Virus record (IMG/VR): IMGVR_UViG_3300029985_000077
Location: 1 to 40,879 of that record
Reading direction: 5' to 3' (one strand)
Length of the DNA: 40,879 bases
Source of the DNA: a virus
In this document: positions 9,982 to 17,998 of the stretch, in pieces
Numbering within the stretch: the first letter of the stretch is position 1
Layout: the number at the start of each line of letters is the position of its first letter
The notes under the pieces: model-generated
The model's input: the letters and a program-made list of their open reading frames with translations, nothing else
What the model was told of the DNA's origin: nothing
Databases searched by the model: none
Position numbers and translations under genes: made by a program

Positions 9982-10931
9982 AGTATTTTATTACCTTTGT
10001 TTATGTTACCCTCTCTAGTAAAATCTCCATGTTTTCTTGCGATTTTAGTTGTCGCCCAAAGAGGTTGTTGATTTTTATAATTGAGTGCTATTTTTTGTTG
10101 TTCTATATCGGTAAAATCAAAATTAGATAGAGGTATAATGTGGTCCACATGCCACCCATAATGTCCATAATTCTTCCAAGACATATCTTGAGTCCATTGA
10201 GACTTTATATGATTTAGGAATTCTTCTATGGAGCAGCCCAAATATTCGGCACTGTGTAGGCTTTTTGATTCGCCTTTTATGACTTTATTAATTCTTTGAC
10301 GAAAATTTTCTTGTAACCTAAAGTTTATATCGTTGTTTCGTCTATCCTTCCAATATTGTCTATGATAAGCCCTATGCTTTTCGTAGTTGTTCTTAATCCA
10401 TTTATCTTTGGTCGCATCGCGCTTTTTTCTATTTTTTTGATAGTCTAGTTTTTTTCTTATTTTTAGTTTATCTCGATTTCTGATGCGACCCTGTTTTTCT
10501 TGTTCGCGAATTTTAACGATATTCTTTTTTCTTTTGAGTCTTTGGGTTTTGTTTAGCTTTTCTTTATTTTTTATGCGATAAACTCTACACGCCCCCAACA
10601 TTTCTTTTTTATGTTCTTTATAATATTTAGCGCAACGAAGTTTATGCTCATCTTTATGAGATAATCTATATGCTTTCATCTTAGCCTTAGCCTTTGTTTT
10701 ATTATTGTGATAATATTCACGAGACTTTTCTTTCATCCCTTCTTTATCTGCAAGATAGCGTTCTTTTCGTTTCGACTTGATTTCCGAGGTATGGGTCTTA
10801 ACGTATTCTTTTGATTTAATAGATGTGCATGGTTTACATATTCCACCGAAGCCATCTTTATTACGTTTATCTTTGTAAAATAAAAAGTATGATAGTTCCT
10901 GATGACAAACATTACATTTTTTAGTATTCAT
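9978..10931 (-). CDS. HNH endonuclease with zinc-finger N-terminus
   Basis: 317 aa. The N-terminus has a treble-clef zinc motif (CNVCHQE ... CKPC). A long Lys/Arg-rich helical region (residues about 40-210) probably binds DNA. The C-terminus is a homing-type HNH domain: LGCSIEEFLNHI, MSWKNYGHYGWHVDHIIPLS (H and D of WHVDH intact), then NYKNQQPLW. It overlaps both neighbours by 4 bp (ATGA junctions with TerL downstream and the ERCC4-type nuclease upstream), so it is embedded in the packaging operon. It may be a homing endonuclease or a packaging cofactor like terminase-associated HNH proteins. Confidence 0.85.
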   Translation of the reverse strand: MNTKKCNVCHQELSYFLFYKDKRNKDGFGGICKPCTSIKSKEYVKTHTSEIKSKRKERYLADKEGMKEKSREYYHNNKTKAKAKMKAYRLSHKDEHKLRCAKYYKEHKKEMLGACRVYRIKNKEKLNKTQRLKRKKNIVKIREQEKQGRIRNRDKLKIRKKLDYQKNRKKRDATKDKWIKNNYEKHRAYHRQYWKDRRNNDINFRLQENFRQRINKVIKGESKSLHSAEYLGCSIEEFLNHIKSQWTQDMSWKNYGHYGWHVDHIIPLSNFDFTDIEQQKIALNYKNQQPLWATTKIARKHGDFTREGNINKGNKIL

Positions 10932-11848
10932 AGATTAATTATATCATACTCTTTCTGTAAATCAAGGTTTTTTATCTGTTCTCCGGCTGAAAATATCTTC
11001 TGAATAACCCTACTTGCCTCATCTCGACCATTAACAAATAAAAATTGAATATTTAAATAATTATATAATAATTCTCGCATATTACGGGCTAAAAATTCAA
11101 TGGAAGCCCTTATTTTACTTCTGACTTGTCGCTGTGTCGGAAAATTTTCAAGTTCTTCATAAGTTCCCTCAATCAAAATAACCAAATAAGAATCCGCCTC
11201 TTTTGCTCGAATAATTTCTCGTTCGAACCTCTTAAATCCCCCAGTCATAGAACTCCAAAAATCAGCTATACTTTTACGCTCAATACGTACACTTGACCCT
11301 ACTAATCTATAGTCGCCGAAATTCATTCCCTTGGTTCTGGTCTGATTATCAAACTCCAGCGGCTTCTGTTCGCGGGTGTCTTGGAATATAACTTTTTTGG
11401 AAATATCAATAAATAAACTTTCATTCAATTTACCTTGAGTAAATCGTTGTTTTAACCCGACCTCTTCGCAAATTTTTCCATAACTACCAATGTGTTTCTC
11501 TATGTAAACTAATCCGGGCAACATTAAAGTGCGGAGTTCGGCTTGTGTCGGAGCGTAAGTCAAATTTTTCTTTGTCTTTCTTTGTTTCAAAAAGTTCACG
11601 ATATAAGCTCTAGCGGTTTCCGGCGGGACTAATTTAAGCCACTTTTTGAAGTTGGTTTTTGAGTTAAATTCGGTATTAAAATAGTAGTCTTTATTTTTAT
11701 AGAGGATAATAGAGCTATCATATCTATCGTAGCGCGGCTCATATTTTTGAAAATATTCACATTGAGTAATTTTGTGTGACTTTAGATGCTTATTAAACAA
11801 TAAGTCATTTTCAAGTACGTTAGAACAAACTTTACAAATTATAGGCAT
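10928..11848 (-). CDS. ERCC4/XPF-type nuclease with C2H2-like zinc finger
   Basis: 306 aa. N-terminal zinc motif (CKVCSNVL...FNKHLKSH). A middle region (about 60-150) resembles homing-endonuclease DNA-binding modules (TQAELRTLMLPGL, GSYGKICEEVGLKQRF). The C-terminal half has the ERCC4 nuclease signature: DTREQKP (157-163), GDYRLVG (from 178) and IERKSIADF (about 188-196), the ...GDY...ERKxxxD catalytic core of XPF/MUS81 structure-specific nucleases. Substrate inferred to be branched or flapped DNA, for example before packaging. Overlaps the HNH gene by 4 bp and lies 2 bp after the upstream stop (TAATTATG). Confidence 0.8.
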   Translation of the reverse strand: MPIICKVCSNVLENDLLFNKHLKSHKITQCEYFQKYEPRYDRYDSSIILYKNKDYYFNTEFNSKTNFKKWLKLVPPETARAYIVNFLKQRKTKKNLTYAPTQAELRTLMLPGLVYIEKHIGSYGKICEEVGLKQRFTQGKLNESLFIDISKKVIFQDTREQKPLEFDNQTRTKGMNFGDYRLVGSSVRIERKSIADFWSSMTGGFKRFEREIIRAKEADSYLVILIEGTYEELENFPTQRQVRSKIRASIEFLARNMRELLYNYLNIQFLFVNGRDEASRVIQKIFSAGEQIKNLDLQKEYDIINL

Positions 11849-11850
11849 AA

Positions 11851-12975
11851 TTATTCAAGTAAAATACTATCCCTATCTACCCCGAGTATTCTACAGCGCA
11901 GTTCATCCATGCTCATCAAATGGTCGAACTCTTTAGCGACCGCCTTTTGCTCTAACTCTCCTAAATGTAATAGTCTCGCTCTTTGTTCCTCATCCCTCCA
12001 TAAAGTAACCAAATTAAGTATACTTGCATTTTCTTTGATTTGCTTGCTTAAGCGGGTACTTCTCTTCTCCTTCAAATCCTCAAGGAGTTTTTGTTGTCTC
12101 TTTAAACACTGGTCATATTCAGTCCCCGCCTTGCCTATTGCTTCTACTAGCCCCATCGACACTTTAATAGTTTCCGAGTCTGTTACTCCGCTAGAATCCG
12201 CCAACCTATCCTCTAAAATATTCTTACGCGCGGATGTTTTAATACCCTGTACAAATTGATTAGAGAGTTCAATATATTGGTCGACTTCTTCCTGTGTTAA
12301 ATCGGGCTTGTCATAAGTATAACGAATAAAATTATCTTCGAAAGATTTCCTATCGTCTTGTTTATCGAAACTATTAATCTGTCTAATGAAGCGGTAGGTG
12401 TGGAGATAATTAATTAATGTCTCTAACCCCTTTTTCTGCTGAGAGGTAAGTTTCTCTTTATCTAGGGCAAAATTTACGTATTGATTTACGCGGCGGAATA
12501 CCCTATCCAAACTATTCGGCGGCTCATAGTCCCCATCTGGGATTTCCTTGTTTTGTTCCTCCTTATAGACAATCTTCGTGTCGAGGGTTTTGATAAATGC
12601 GTTTACTACCCGCGCTTCGGCAGATAGACTTGTCAGTGATGGATTATTAAATGCAAGCCTTGCGAGTTCTACCGCCGTTTGCGTGGAGACGTTATTAACT
12701 ATCAATTGTTGCTGTTCATCGGTGAGAGTTATCTTGTCGGTTTTCTTGGAATACTCATCCGCAGTTTGGGGCTTGATATTAAATCGCGCGAGAGTTTTTT
12801 TAACTGCTTTTCCGAGAGGTCCACGGCCATCAAGATTTTTCCCTTCTATATCAGGCATAGTTTTCGCAAGTTCTTGAGTAAGAGCTTTAATACTCGGCGG
12901 ATTCGCGGGGTCTTTATTCCAAAAATCTAGCAGCAATTTTTCCTGCTCTGGGGTTAAAATTATTTCTTCTTGCAT
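11851..12975 (-). CDS. Helical protein, possible terminase small subunit
   Basis: 374 aa, largely helical, charged, no cysteines except near the C-terminus. The N-terminal ~70 residues (LTPEQEKLLLDFWN, PSIKALTQELAKTMP, GRGPLGKAVKKTLARFNI) read like helix-turn-helix elements that probe DNA. The second half is coiled-coil-like (LKRQQKLLEDLKEKRSTRLSKQI). The position upstream of TerL and a DNA-binding-like N-terminus plus oligomerising helices would fit a small terminase, but this is inference; no family was recognised. Overlaps the zinc-ribbon gene upstream by 16 bp. Confidence 0.7.
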   Translation of the reverse strand: MQEEIILTPEQEKLLLDFWNKDPANPPSIKALTQELAKTMPDIEGKNLDGRGPLGKAVKKTLARFNIKPQTADEYSKKTDKITLTDEQQQLIVNNVSTQTAVELARLAFNNPSLTSLSAEARVVNAFIKTLDTKIVYKEEQNKEIPDGDYEPPNSLDRVFRRVNQYVNFALDKEKLTSQQKKGLETLINYLHTYRFIRQINSFDKQDDRKSFEDNFIRYTYDKPDLTQEEVDQYIELSNQFVQGIKTSARKNILEDRLADSSGVTDSETIKVSMGLVEAIGKAGTEYDQCLKRQQKLLEDLKEKRSTRLSKQIKENASILNLVTLWRDEEQRARLLHLGELEQKAVAKEFDHLMSMDELRCRILGVDRDSILLE

Positions 12976-13115
12976 ATAACGGTTTTAAACTTGGCGTTGT
13001 GTTTCTTACACCCGCAACAGAATGTATCCCAACAGTAAGGCAGTCTAAACTTAGATAATTGCTTATGTCCGCACTCTATGCAAACGTATACTTTATCAAT
13101 GTAATCCAGTTTCAT
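12960..13115 (-). CDS. Small zinc-ribbon protein
   Basis: 51 aa. Four main zinc ligands are CIECGHK (N-terminal) and CCGCKKH (C-terminal). The ATG lies inside the last codons of the sigma-like gene (20-bp overlap) and the C-terminus overlaps the 374-aa gene by 16 bp, so it is part of the same translationally coupled operon. Possible role in transcription or nucleic-acid binding; specific function unknown. Confidence 0.7.
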   Translation of the reverse strand: MKLDYIDKVYVCIECGHKQLSKFRLPYCWDTFCCGCKKHNAKFKTVICKKK

Positions 13116-13773
13116 TTAAGAACTCGCGGGCTTTTTCAATGATGGTTTTCTGTATAAGGAAGAGATTTTTATACCCCGGAACTCTGCCCAATTCATTCGT
13201 GGTGAAACCGATTTCCTTGGCAACTGCAGATTCCTCTTTGTGGTCAATATAGAGGCCGCTATAAACCGTAAATTCGATGGGCTTTAAAGTGGTCTTCATC
13301 GCCTCATGGAACTTGGGTTCGTCGGCGGGATTATATTCAGAGTAGTCTTGCATTTCGTGGACTTCGTTGGTATGATTTTCTATTGAAAGAGGGAGTTTAA
13401 TAAAAGAAGCTGATTGTTTTGTTGTTTGCCAATGGGCGTAGAGAGGACAAGCGTCACACTGAGTTTTGTAAATCTTGCAACCATCAGAGTCAATCGCCGC
13501 GTGACAACGGAGACATGGGCGGGCATAGTTGGTGTAGTGGTTGCGGACTAGATTTTTAATTTGGTTAGTAATTAGAGTAGAGAGCCAAGGTTTTAGTGGT
13601 TTAGATTGATTGTATTGATTCCACTTTTTATGAATGTGAATTATGATGATGGATGATATATCATTCCAATCCATCCAGTTGATACTATTCAGCGTCCATT
13701 TTCCTCGATGTTTCTGTACTTCGGTTCGTATCACTTCATAATTTTCTTCAAAAGAAGACTGTGGTTTTTTCAT
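13096..13773 (-). CDS. Phage sigma-70-like RNA polymerase factor
   Basis: 225 aa. Residues about 30-85 match sigma region 2 (WMDWNDISSIIIIHIHKKW, then PWLSTLITNQIKNLVRNHY). A zinc-binding insertion follows with Cys87, Cys90, Cys99, Cys106 and Cys109 (CLRC...CDAC). Residues about 160-220 form a region-4-like helix-turn-helix (ESAVAKEIGFTTNELGRVPG). Such factors redirect host RNA polymerase to phage promoters. It heads the packaging/structural operon, fitting a late regulator. Its own start has TATTAT 5 nt upstream but no clear -35. Candidate target motif: GTGTAATTW-N3-TATAAT. Confidence 0.75.
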   Translation of the reverse strand: MKKPQSSFEENYEVIRTEVQKHRGKWTLNSINWMDWNDISSIIIIHIHKKWNQYNQSKPLKPWLSTLITNQIKNLVRNHYTNYARPCLRCHAAIDSDGCKIYKTQCDACPLYAHWQTTKQSASFIKLPLSIENHTNEVHEMQDYSEYNPADEPKFHEAMKTTLKPIEFTVYSGLYIDHKEESAVAKEIGFTTNELGRVPGYKNLFLIQKTIIEKAREFLNETGLH

Positions 13774-13821
13774 TGTTTATAATAGTAAAATCAATTAGAA
13801 TTATAAAATAATTAAATTAAT

Positions 13822-13850
13822 TTGAGTAAAAGGTGTAATTTTTGTATAAT
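13822..13850 (+). promoter_or_regulatory. Promoter of 13856 gene (TTGAGT-N17-TATAAT, with GTGTAATTT)
   Basis: TTGAGT at 13822-13827, 17-nt spacer, TATAAT at 13845-13850, only 5 nt before the ATG. The spacer carries GTGTAATTT at 13833-13841 with the same 3-nt gap to TATAAT as the portal promoter. It may be read by host sigma-70, the phage factor or both. Confidence 0.6.
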
Positions 13851-13855
13851 ATCCT

Positions 13856-14380
13856 ATGAGTAATCTAGTCCAGCAATTCTGTCATAACTGCGGAGTCAAA
13901 TTAAATGTGGGGCAAAAATTCTGCGGTCAGTGTGGCTGTTCACAAGCTTCACTTTCAGAGAAACCTCCGACAGAACAAGCCCAAGCCAAACAACCCATTA
14001 GAAATAATGCTCAATTTACACCCCGACAAGTTCGCGGCGGGGATGATGATTATATTGATGACGAAAATGCAACCTGTCTCGCTGACTTGGGGATTAGTTC
14101 TGCGATTGGTGCTATGGACGCCGAAATCAAAGGCTTCGAACTCGTTCGCGGGGAGAAAGTGCAAGGTTTAATTCAAGAGGGAACAAAAATGGTTGAAAGC
14201 GTAGTTGGTTCCGCGCCGAAAAGCAAGAAAAAACAAGCCCAATATTCCGACGCCGCGTGGCAGAGTCTTAAGCCTCAAAATAACCGACCGGGCGGGGTTA
14301 CTGATACTCAAACCGCGCTCAAAATTTTTCAAGAAGAGTCATCTCCCTCCAGAAAACCAATCGAAGTCGGCGGGGAGTAA
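13856..14380 (+). CDS. Zinc-ribbon protein of unknown function
   Basis: 174 aa. N-terminal zinc ribbon (CHNCGVKL ... CGQCGC), then an apparently disordered Gln/Pro/Lys-rich linker and a central acidic segment (GGDDDYIDDENATCLADLG). Divergent from the sigma-like gene across an 82-bp AT-rich gap. The TATAAT ends 5 nt before the ATG, so the transcript is leaderless or nearly so. Function unknown. Confidence 0.75.
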   Translation: MSNLVQQFCHNCGVKLNVGQKFCGQCGCSQASLSEKPPTEQAQAKQPIRNNAQFTPRQVRGGDDDYIDDENATCLADLGISSAIGAMDAEIKGFELVRGEKVQGLIQEGTKMVESVVGSAPKSKKKQAQYSDAAWQSLKPQNNRPGGVTDTQTALKIFQEESSPSRKPIEVGGE

Positions 14381-14383
14381 ATT

Positions 14384-14827
14384 ATGCCAGTCCTTTTTCA
14401 ATCTCTATCACAAGAGGTCAAGGTGGACTTTTTTGTCAAGTGTCAAGAATTGATGCTGAAATATCACCCCGTTTCCAACTTTATTATCCGTGAAAATACC
14501 CTAGGCGCGGCGTTGGACGCATTCCAACAGAACGTGGAAAATTACAAGGGCTATATTCACTTTGACGATAATATCTGTATCCTATGGAATAAGATATTTG
14601 TATCCGATTTCACAAACGTTAATCTCGTGGTAACGGAAAATGCCTACAAGGAACCTAATCTGAATTTTAATTCAGTGAGTATTGATTTTAGTGTTTTCCG
14701 CCAGATGCAAGACTGCTTAAAATTCATAAAAGAAAATTATACCCCCGAAATTAAGTATATTCTCTTTATTCGTGAGGGGACGCCAAAACTTTATGAGGCA
14801 GACAAGCTGATTGGACATCTCAAGTGA
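14384..14827 (+). CDS. Unknown protein, coupled to the zinc-ribbon gene
   Basis: 147 aa, mixed alpha/beta, no motif recognised (N-terminus MPVLFQSLSQEVKVDFFVKC). Starts 3 nt after the stop of the upstream gene (TAAATTATG), so probably translated from the same mRNA. The 3' end abuts the convergent frameshifted HNH gene (recoverable end at 14833). Confidence 0.7.
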   Translation: MPVLFQSLSQEVKVDFFVKCQELMLKYHPVSNFIIRENTLGAALDAFQQNVENYKGYIHFDDNICILWNKIFVSDFTNVNLVVTENAYKEPNLNFNSVSIDFSVFRQMQDCLKFIKENYTPEIKYILFIREGTPKLYEADKLIGHLK

Positions 14828-14896
14828 TAGCTTTAATTATTTTGATTGTCTGTCGCAACAAGTAGGAATAGAGTTTCAGTATTTCCTTTTCGTAAA

Positions 14897-15406
14897 TTAT
14901 CTTGCCACCATAATGGCTGTAAATTGGTATAATGATTTATTTTTTTTTATTTCTTCTGGATTATTTAAATCAAACTTACTAATAGGTTTGATGTGGTCCA
15001 CGTGCCAGCCGTAAAATGCGTGATTTTCCCAAGTCATTCCTTCCTTAAATTTAGATTCAAGATGTATTTTCAATTCCGACGGCGAACACCCAATCGTTTT
15101 GGATATTAAAAACGAAACTGGGGATTTTAATATATCTTTGATTCTTCTTCTCAGTGTCGTTGCTATCTTACCCGCAGGAGATTTTATATACTTTGCACGA
15201 TATTTTTTTATTTTGTCTTTATTATTGATATTCCAATTCTTCATGGCCGCCATAATTAATTGTTTATTGGGGTGTTTGTGATATCTTTCGTTGCTCTTTA
15301 TACTGGCACATATCTTACAACTACGCTGTCTCCACTTCTTTTTAGACGTTAAGTAAAAATCTTCTATTGGTTTATCTTGTTTACAAATATTACATATTCT
15401 TGTCAT
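14897..15406 (-). CDS. HNH endonuclease, C-terminus lost by frameshift at A9
   Basis: 169 aa as read. Zinc-finger N-terminus (CNICKQ ... CKIC) and HNH core GMTWENHAFYGWHVDHIKPI are intact. After FDLNNPEEIKK the frame runs out as NKSLYQFTAIMVAR and stops. A shift of one base in the coding-strand run of nine A (about 14938-14946) restores the family C-terminus, NHYTNLQPLWWQDNLRKGNT, and continues to a TAA at 14833-14835. With A8 the gene would be an intact 190-aa HNH protein. It is a decayed gene, a slippage-decoded gene or a sequencing error. Upstream TATAAT lies 4 nt before the ATG, without -35. Confidence 0.75.
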   Translation of the reverse strand: MTRICNICKQDKPIEDFYLTSKKKWRQRSCKICASIKSNERYHKHPNKQLIMAAMKNWNINNKDKIKKYRAKYIKSPAGKIATTLRRRIKDILKSPVSFLISKTIGCSPSELKIHLESKFKEGMTWENHAFYGWHVDHIKPISKFDLNNPEEIKKNKSLYQFTAIMVAR

Positions 15407-15411
15407 ATTTA

Positions 15412-15681
15412 TTATATTGATTTATTAGACTTTCTTACGTAAAAATGCTTACAAATCTAAAACCCTCCGGCCAATTTTTACCTTAATCATCCTTAGAGAG
15501 ATAGAAGAGCATATAGGAAAATACAATTTTTTTATCTTTACTTAAATTTGGTTAATTTGTCTTATTTTGAGACACTTTACTTTCAAAGATTTTTAGGCTC
15601 GTCCATTTTTTGACCTGAATGATTTGATTTATACAACCTATTGACACAAAAAATAAGATACCACTATTAGTAGTATGATAT
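15412..15681. other. AT-rich intergenic region between HNH genes
   Basis: About 270 bp with no supportable ORF. It contains poly-T/A tracts and one TTGACA (near 15652) not followed by a -10 at usual spacing. No clear hairpin terminator seen. Confidence 0.4.
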
Positions 15682-16275
15682 TCAAATAATCTTGGGTAAT
15701 TTTAAAAGTCGAGAATTGGTTTTATTTTTTCTTTGTTTTTCAAATCTGTTGGCTTTGTAATCGGGGGTGAGATTAGTATAATGGTTAATTTTAACAACCT
15801 CGGCGGGATTATGCAGGTCAAATTCAATAATCGCTTTTATTCTTACAACCTCCCATAGCTTACCGTAGTTTTCCCAAGTCATATCCGGTAACCATAAGGA
15901 TTCGATGTAGGCCTTGAATTCGGCGGGCTTCAATTGGACTTTGCTGATGAGACCTGTTTTACGTTTTAATCGTTTAGTTAAAGAACCAGATAGTCTGGCC
16001 CAAGGATTATTTTGAGAATATTGTTTTTGTTGTGATTTCATGTGTGGTCGATTTTTAGACTGCCATGCTTTTACTTGTTTGACGCATTTCTCTTTGTAAT
16101 TTTGGTCTTGGGCGTATTTTACTTTGCGTTTGTCTTGGATACATTTTTGACAATAAGACGTTAATCCGTCTTTAGTGTTAGATTGATTTCTAAACTCTTG
16201 ATAAGGCTTCTCTATAAGACAAGAGGTGCAGGTCTTAAATAAGACTATTTCTTTAATTTGTTGTTTTTTACTCAT
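15682..16275 (-). CDS. Degenerate HNH endonuclease-like protein
   Basis: 197 aa from the ATG at 16275 (a GTG at 16284 is possible). N-terminal zinc motif (CTSCLIEK ... CQKC) and the LKPAEFKAYIESLWLPDMTWENYG region are family-like. Where relatives read WHVDHIKPIS this protein reads WEVVRIKAII, so the His, Asp and His of the core are replaced. NHYTNLTPDY replaces NHYTNLQPLW. Predicted inactive or repurposed for DNA binding only. The start overlaps the stop of the upstream HNH gene by 8 nt (ATGAGTAA). Confidence 0.7.
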   Translation of the reverse strand: MSKKQQIKEIVLFKTCTSCLIEKPYQEFRNQSNTKDGLTSYCQKCIQDKRKVKYAQDQNYKEKCVKQVKAWQSKNRPHMKSQQKQYSQNNPWARLSGSLTKRLKRKTGLISKVQLKPAEFKAYIESLWLPDMTWENYGKLWEVVRIKAIIEFDLHNPAEVVKINHYTNLTPDYKANRFEKQRKNKTNSRLLKLPKII

Positions 16276-16795
16276 ATTTATCACCTTTTCTACCGTTATC
16301 TTCTGCCCACATTGGTTGTAGATTAGTATAGTGATTTACAAGTTTTAAATCTTCTAATTTAGACAAATCAAATCTACTCATGGGCTTAATATGGTCAACA
16401 TTCCATTCATCGTTTCCAGAACCGTAATTTTGCCAAGTCATTCCCTCTTTAAACTGTGGTTCAAGATGCTGTTTAAGGAATAAATTGGTACATCCTGTTA
16501 ATTTTGACTTACTGATGTTGAATTTAGGTTGATTTGTTGTTTTTAATATCTTTCTTACCCGATTACGTAAGTTTTGCTTCAATCTTAATATTGGAGACCG
16601 CTTTAGTTTAGCTCTGTCCCATTCTCGTTGCCGCAAAAAGGAATGTATTTGACTAAGGGTTTTAATGCTTAAGACTAGATTACATCCTTCACATTCATCG
16701 TGTTTCCAATAAATCCAATGAGGGAATTTAATGATTTTATTATGTTTCTTTTTACTACACTCACCGCATTCTTTAAATAACAATAACTGTTCCAT
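16268..16795 (-). CDS. HNH endonuclease
   Basis: 175 aa. Two Cys pairs near the N-terminus (CGEC, CEGC), LTGCTNLFLKQHLEPQF and the HNH core MTWQNYGSGNDEWNVDHIKP, then NHYTNLQPMWAEDN. The DH pair is intact; the first His of WHVDH is Asn. TATAAT ends 5 nt before the ATG within TAGTGTATAAT, similar to the late-promoter motif. Likely homing endonuclease; no obvious intron or target gene adjoins it. Confidence 0.8.
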   Translation of the reverse strand: MEQLLLFKECGECSKKKHNKIIKFPHWIYWKHDECEGCNLVLSIKTLSQIHSFLRQREWDRAKLKRSPILRLKQNLRNRVRKILKTTNQPKFNISKSKLTGCTNLFLKQHLEPQFKEGMTWQNYGSGNDEWNVDHIKPMSRFDLSKLEDLKLVNHYTNLQPMWAEDNGRKGDKYE

Positions 16796-17036
16796 ACCAT
16801 ATTATACACTAGGTATGACCAATTAATGAAAATACTTTGAAAAATATTTAGCCCCGGCGGATTTTTAACCTCGTGGTTTATTAGTTTGGCTCAATGTTTA
16901 TGGGGAGAATGAAGACCCCCACCCAGCGGTTTTATACGCGATTTTGAGCAAAAATTTCTTTCAAAAAAGGGTGATACGGCTTGGCTTTGTCAAGTAAATA
17001 ATGAAAATAAATCTTCATAAAAAACACGATTTTCTC

Positions 17037-17064
17037 TTGACGCCTGCCCTGTATGAATTATCTT
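17037..17064 (+). promoter_or_regulatory. Promoter of the small-gene operon 17103-18820
   Basis: TTGACG at 17037-17042, 16-nt spacer, TATCTT at 17059-17064. Predicted start near 17071 gives a ~32-nt leader without SD. Confidence 0.5.
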
Positions 17065-17102
17065 TAGGGCGTAACGATTAACAATTTAACACTGAAAACA
17101 AT

Positions 17103-17267
17103 ATGACAAAAAACTTTAACATGCCGGATGGTTACAACATAACGCCCATTAAACCGCGCCAAAAAATGCACGACCATAACGACGATTGCAACGCGCAAAT
17201 GGCGGAACAGCAAACCGCGCAGCGTGAACAAAACGAACATGACAACGATAACACTGTCCAAGAATAA
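17103..17267 (+). CDS. Small hydrophilic protein, first of SD-less operon
   Basis: 54 aa, Asn/Gln/His-rich (starts MTKNFNMPDGYNITP). No family recognised. First gene after the promoter at 17037-17064. The leader lacks an SD. Confidence 0.6.
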   Translation: MTKNFNMPDGYNITPIKPRQKMHDHNDDCNAQMAEQQTAQREQNEHDNDNTVQE

Positions 17268-17303
17268 GACACCAACACCTAACCCATTAACATCCAGCCA
17301 CTT

Positions 17304-17618
17304 ATGAGAACAAACAACCCCGAACAATTCAACATCAAAATCATTCCGGCGAACATGGATTTAATCCGCGAACAGCAAGCCGACGCCCGCGCCGAATTGC
17401 AACACGCCGTTGAAACAGCTGCCAAGACCGGCAAAATATCAAACGTACAGCTCGCCGACGTTGACAGCCGCGACTATCCCGATTTTTGCGACGCGTACAT
17501 TGAAAGCGCAGACATCGACGAACGCGCCATGACGGACGACGAGCTTGAGATTTTGAACGAGCTGGACTTTCGCGCCGATTATGTTCAGAAGCACGCCTTT
17601 GAATCACTTTGCAACTAA
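17304..17618 (+). CDS. Unknown small acidic protein
   Basis: 104 aa, acidic helical protein ending in FRADYVQKHAFESLCN. No family recognised. Separated from the previous gene by a 36-nt A/C-rich linker without SD, ending CCACTTATG. Same operon as its neighbours. Confidence 0.7.
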   Translation: MRTNNPEQFNIKIIPANMDLIREQQADARAELQHAVETAAKTGKISNVQLADVDSRDYPDFCDAYIESADIDERAMTDDELEILNELDFRADYVQKHAFESLCN

Positions 17619-17658
17619 CCGCACCCAACCACCACAAAACCAACAACTAACGAAAACT

Positions 17659-17967
17659 ATGAATCAATTCCAATCAATAGACGCCCAAGACGCAATCAGC
17701 CGCCTAGCACAAGCCACGACGGAAGAAACGACGCCGGAAGCTATGCAGGACGCGCCCGCACCCAGTATCAATCACGCCAAGCTAACCGCGCACAACCTAC
17801 GCCAGCCGATAAACAACCGCATTGACGCAACCGAACTTGCGGAAAAACTATCAATCGCCCGCATACGCGGAAACCTTGCCGGACTACTCGCAACCATTCA
17901 CGCCGAGATTGCGCCGCCGATTGACGCGCTCGACATCATAGAACAACACGAACAGCCCGCCAACTAG
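17659..17967 (+). CDS. Unknown small protein
   Basis: 102 aa from the ATG at 17659 (the frame is open upstream to 17581, but 17659 follows the usual A/C-rich linker). Acidic and Ala/Gln-rich N-terminus, helical C-terminus (IARIRGNLAGLLATIHAEI). Function unknown. Confidence 0.65.
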   Translation: MNQFQSIDAQDAISRLAQATTEETTPEAMQDAPAPSINHAKLTAHNLRQPINNRIDATELAEKLSIARIRGNLAGLLATIHAEIAPPIDALDIIEQHEQPAN

Positions 17968-17998
17968 CCGCACACAACCGCCACAAAATTAACCACTT

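Noticed and set aside
11909-12930. Plus-strand ORFs opposite the 374-aa gene
   Set aside because: Antisense shadows; the minus frame has overlapping, coupled neighbours.
14205-14453. Plus-strand 82-aa ORF overlapping 13856-14380
   Set aside because: Out-of-frame overlap with two better-supported coupled genes.
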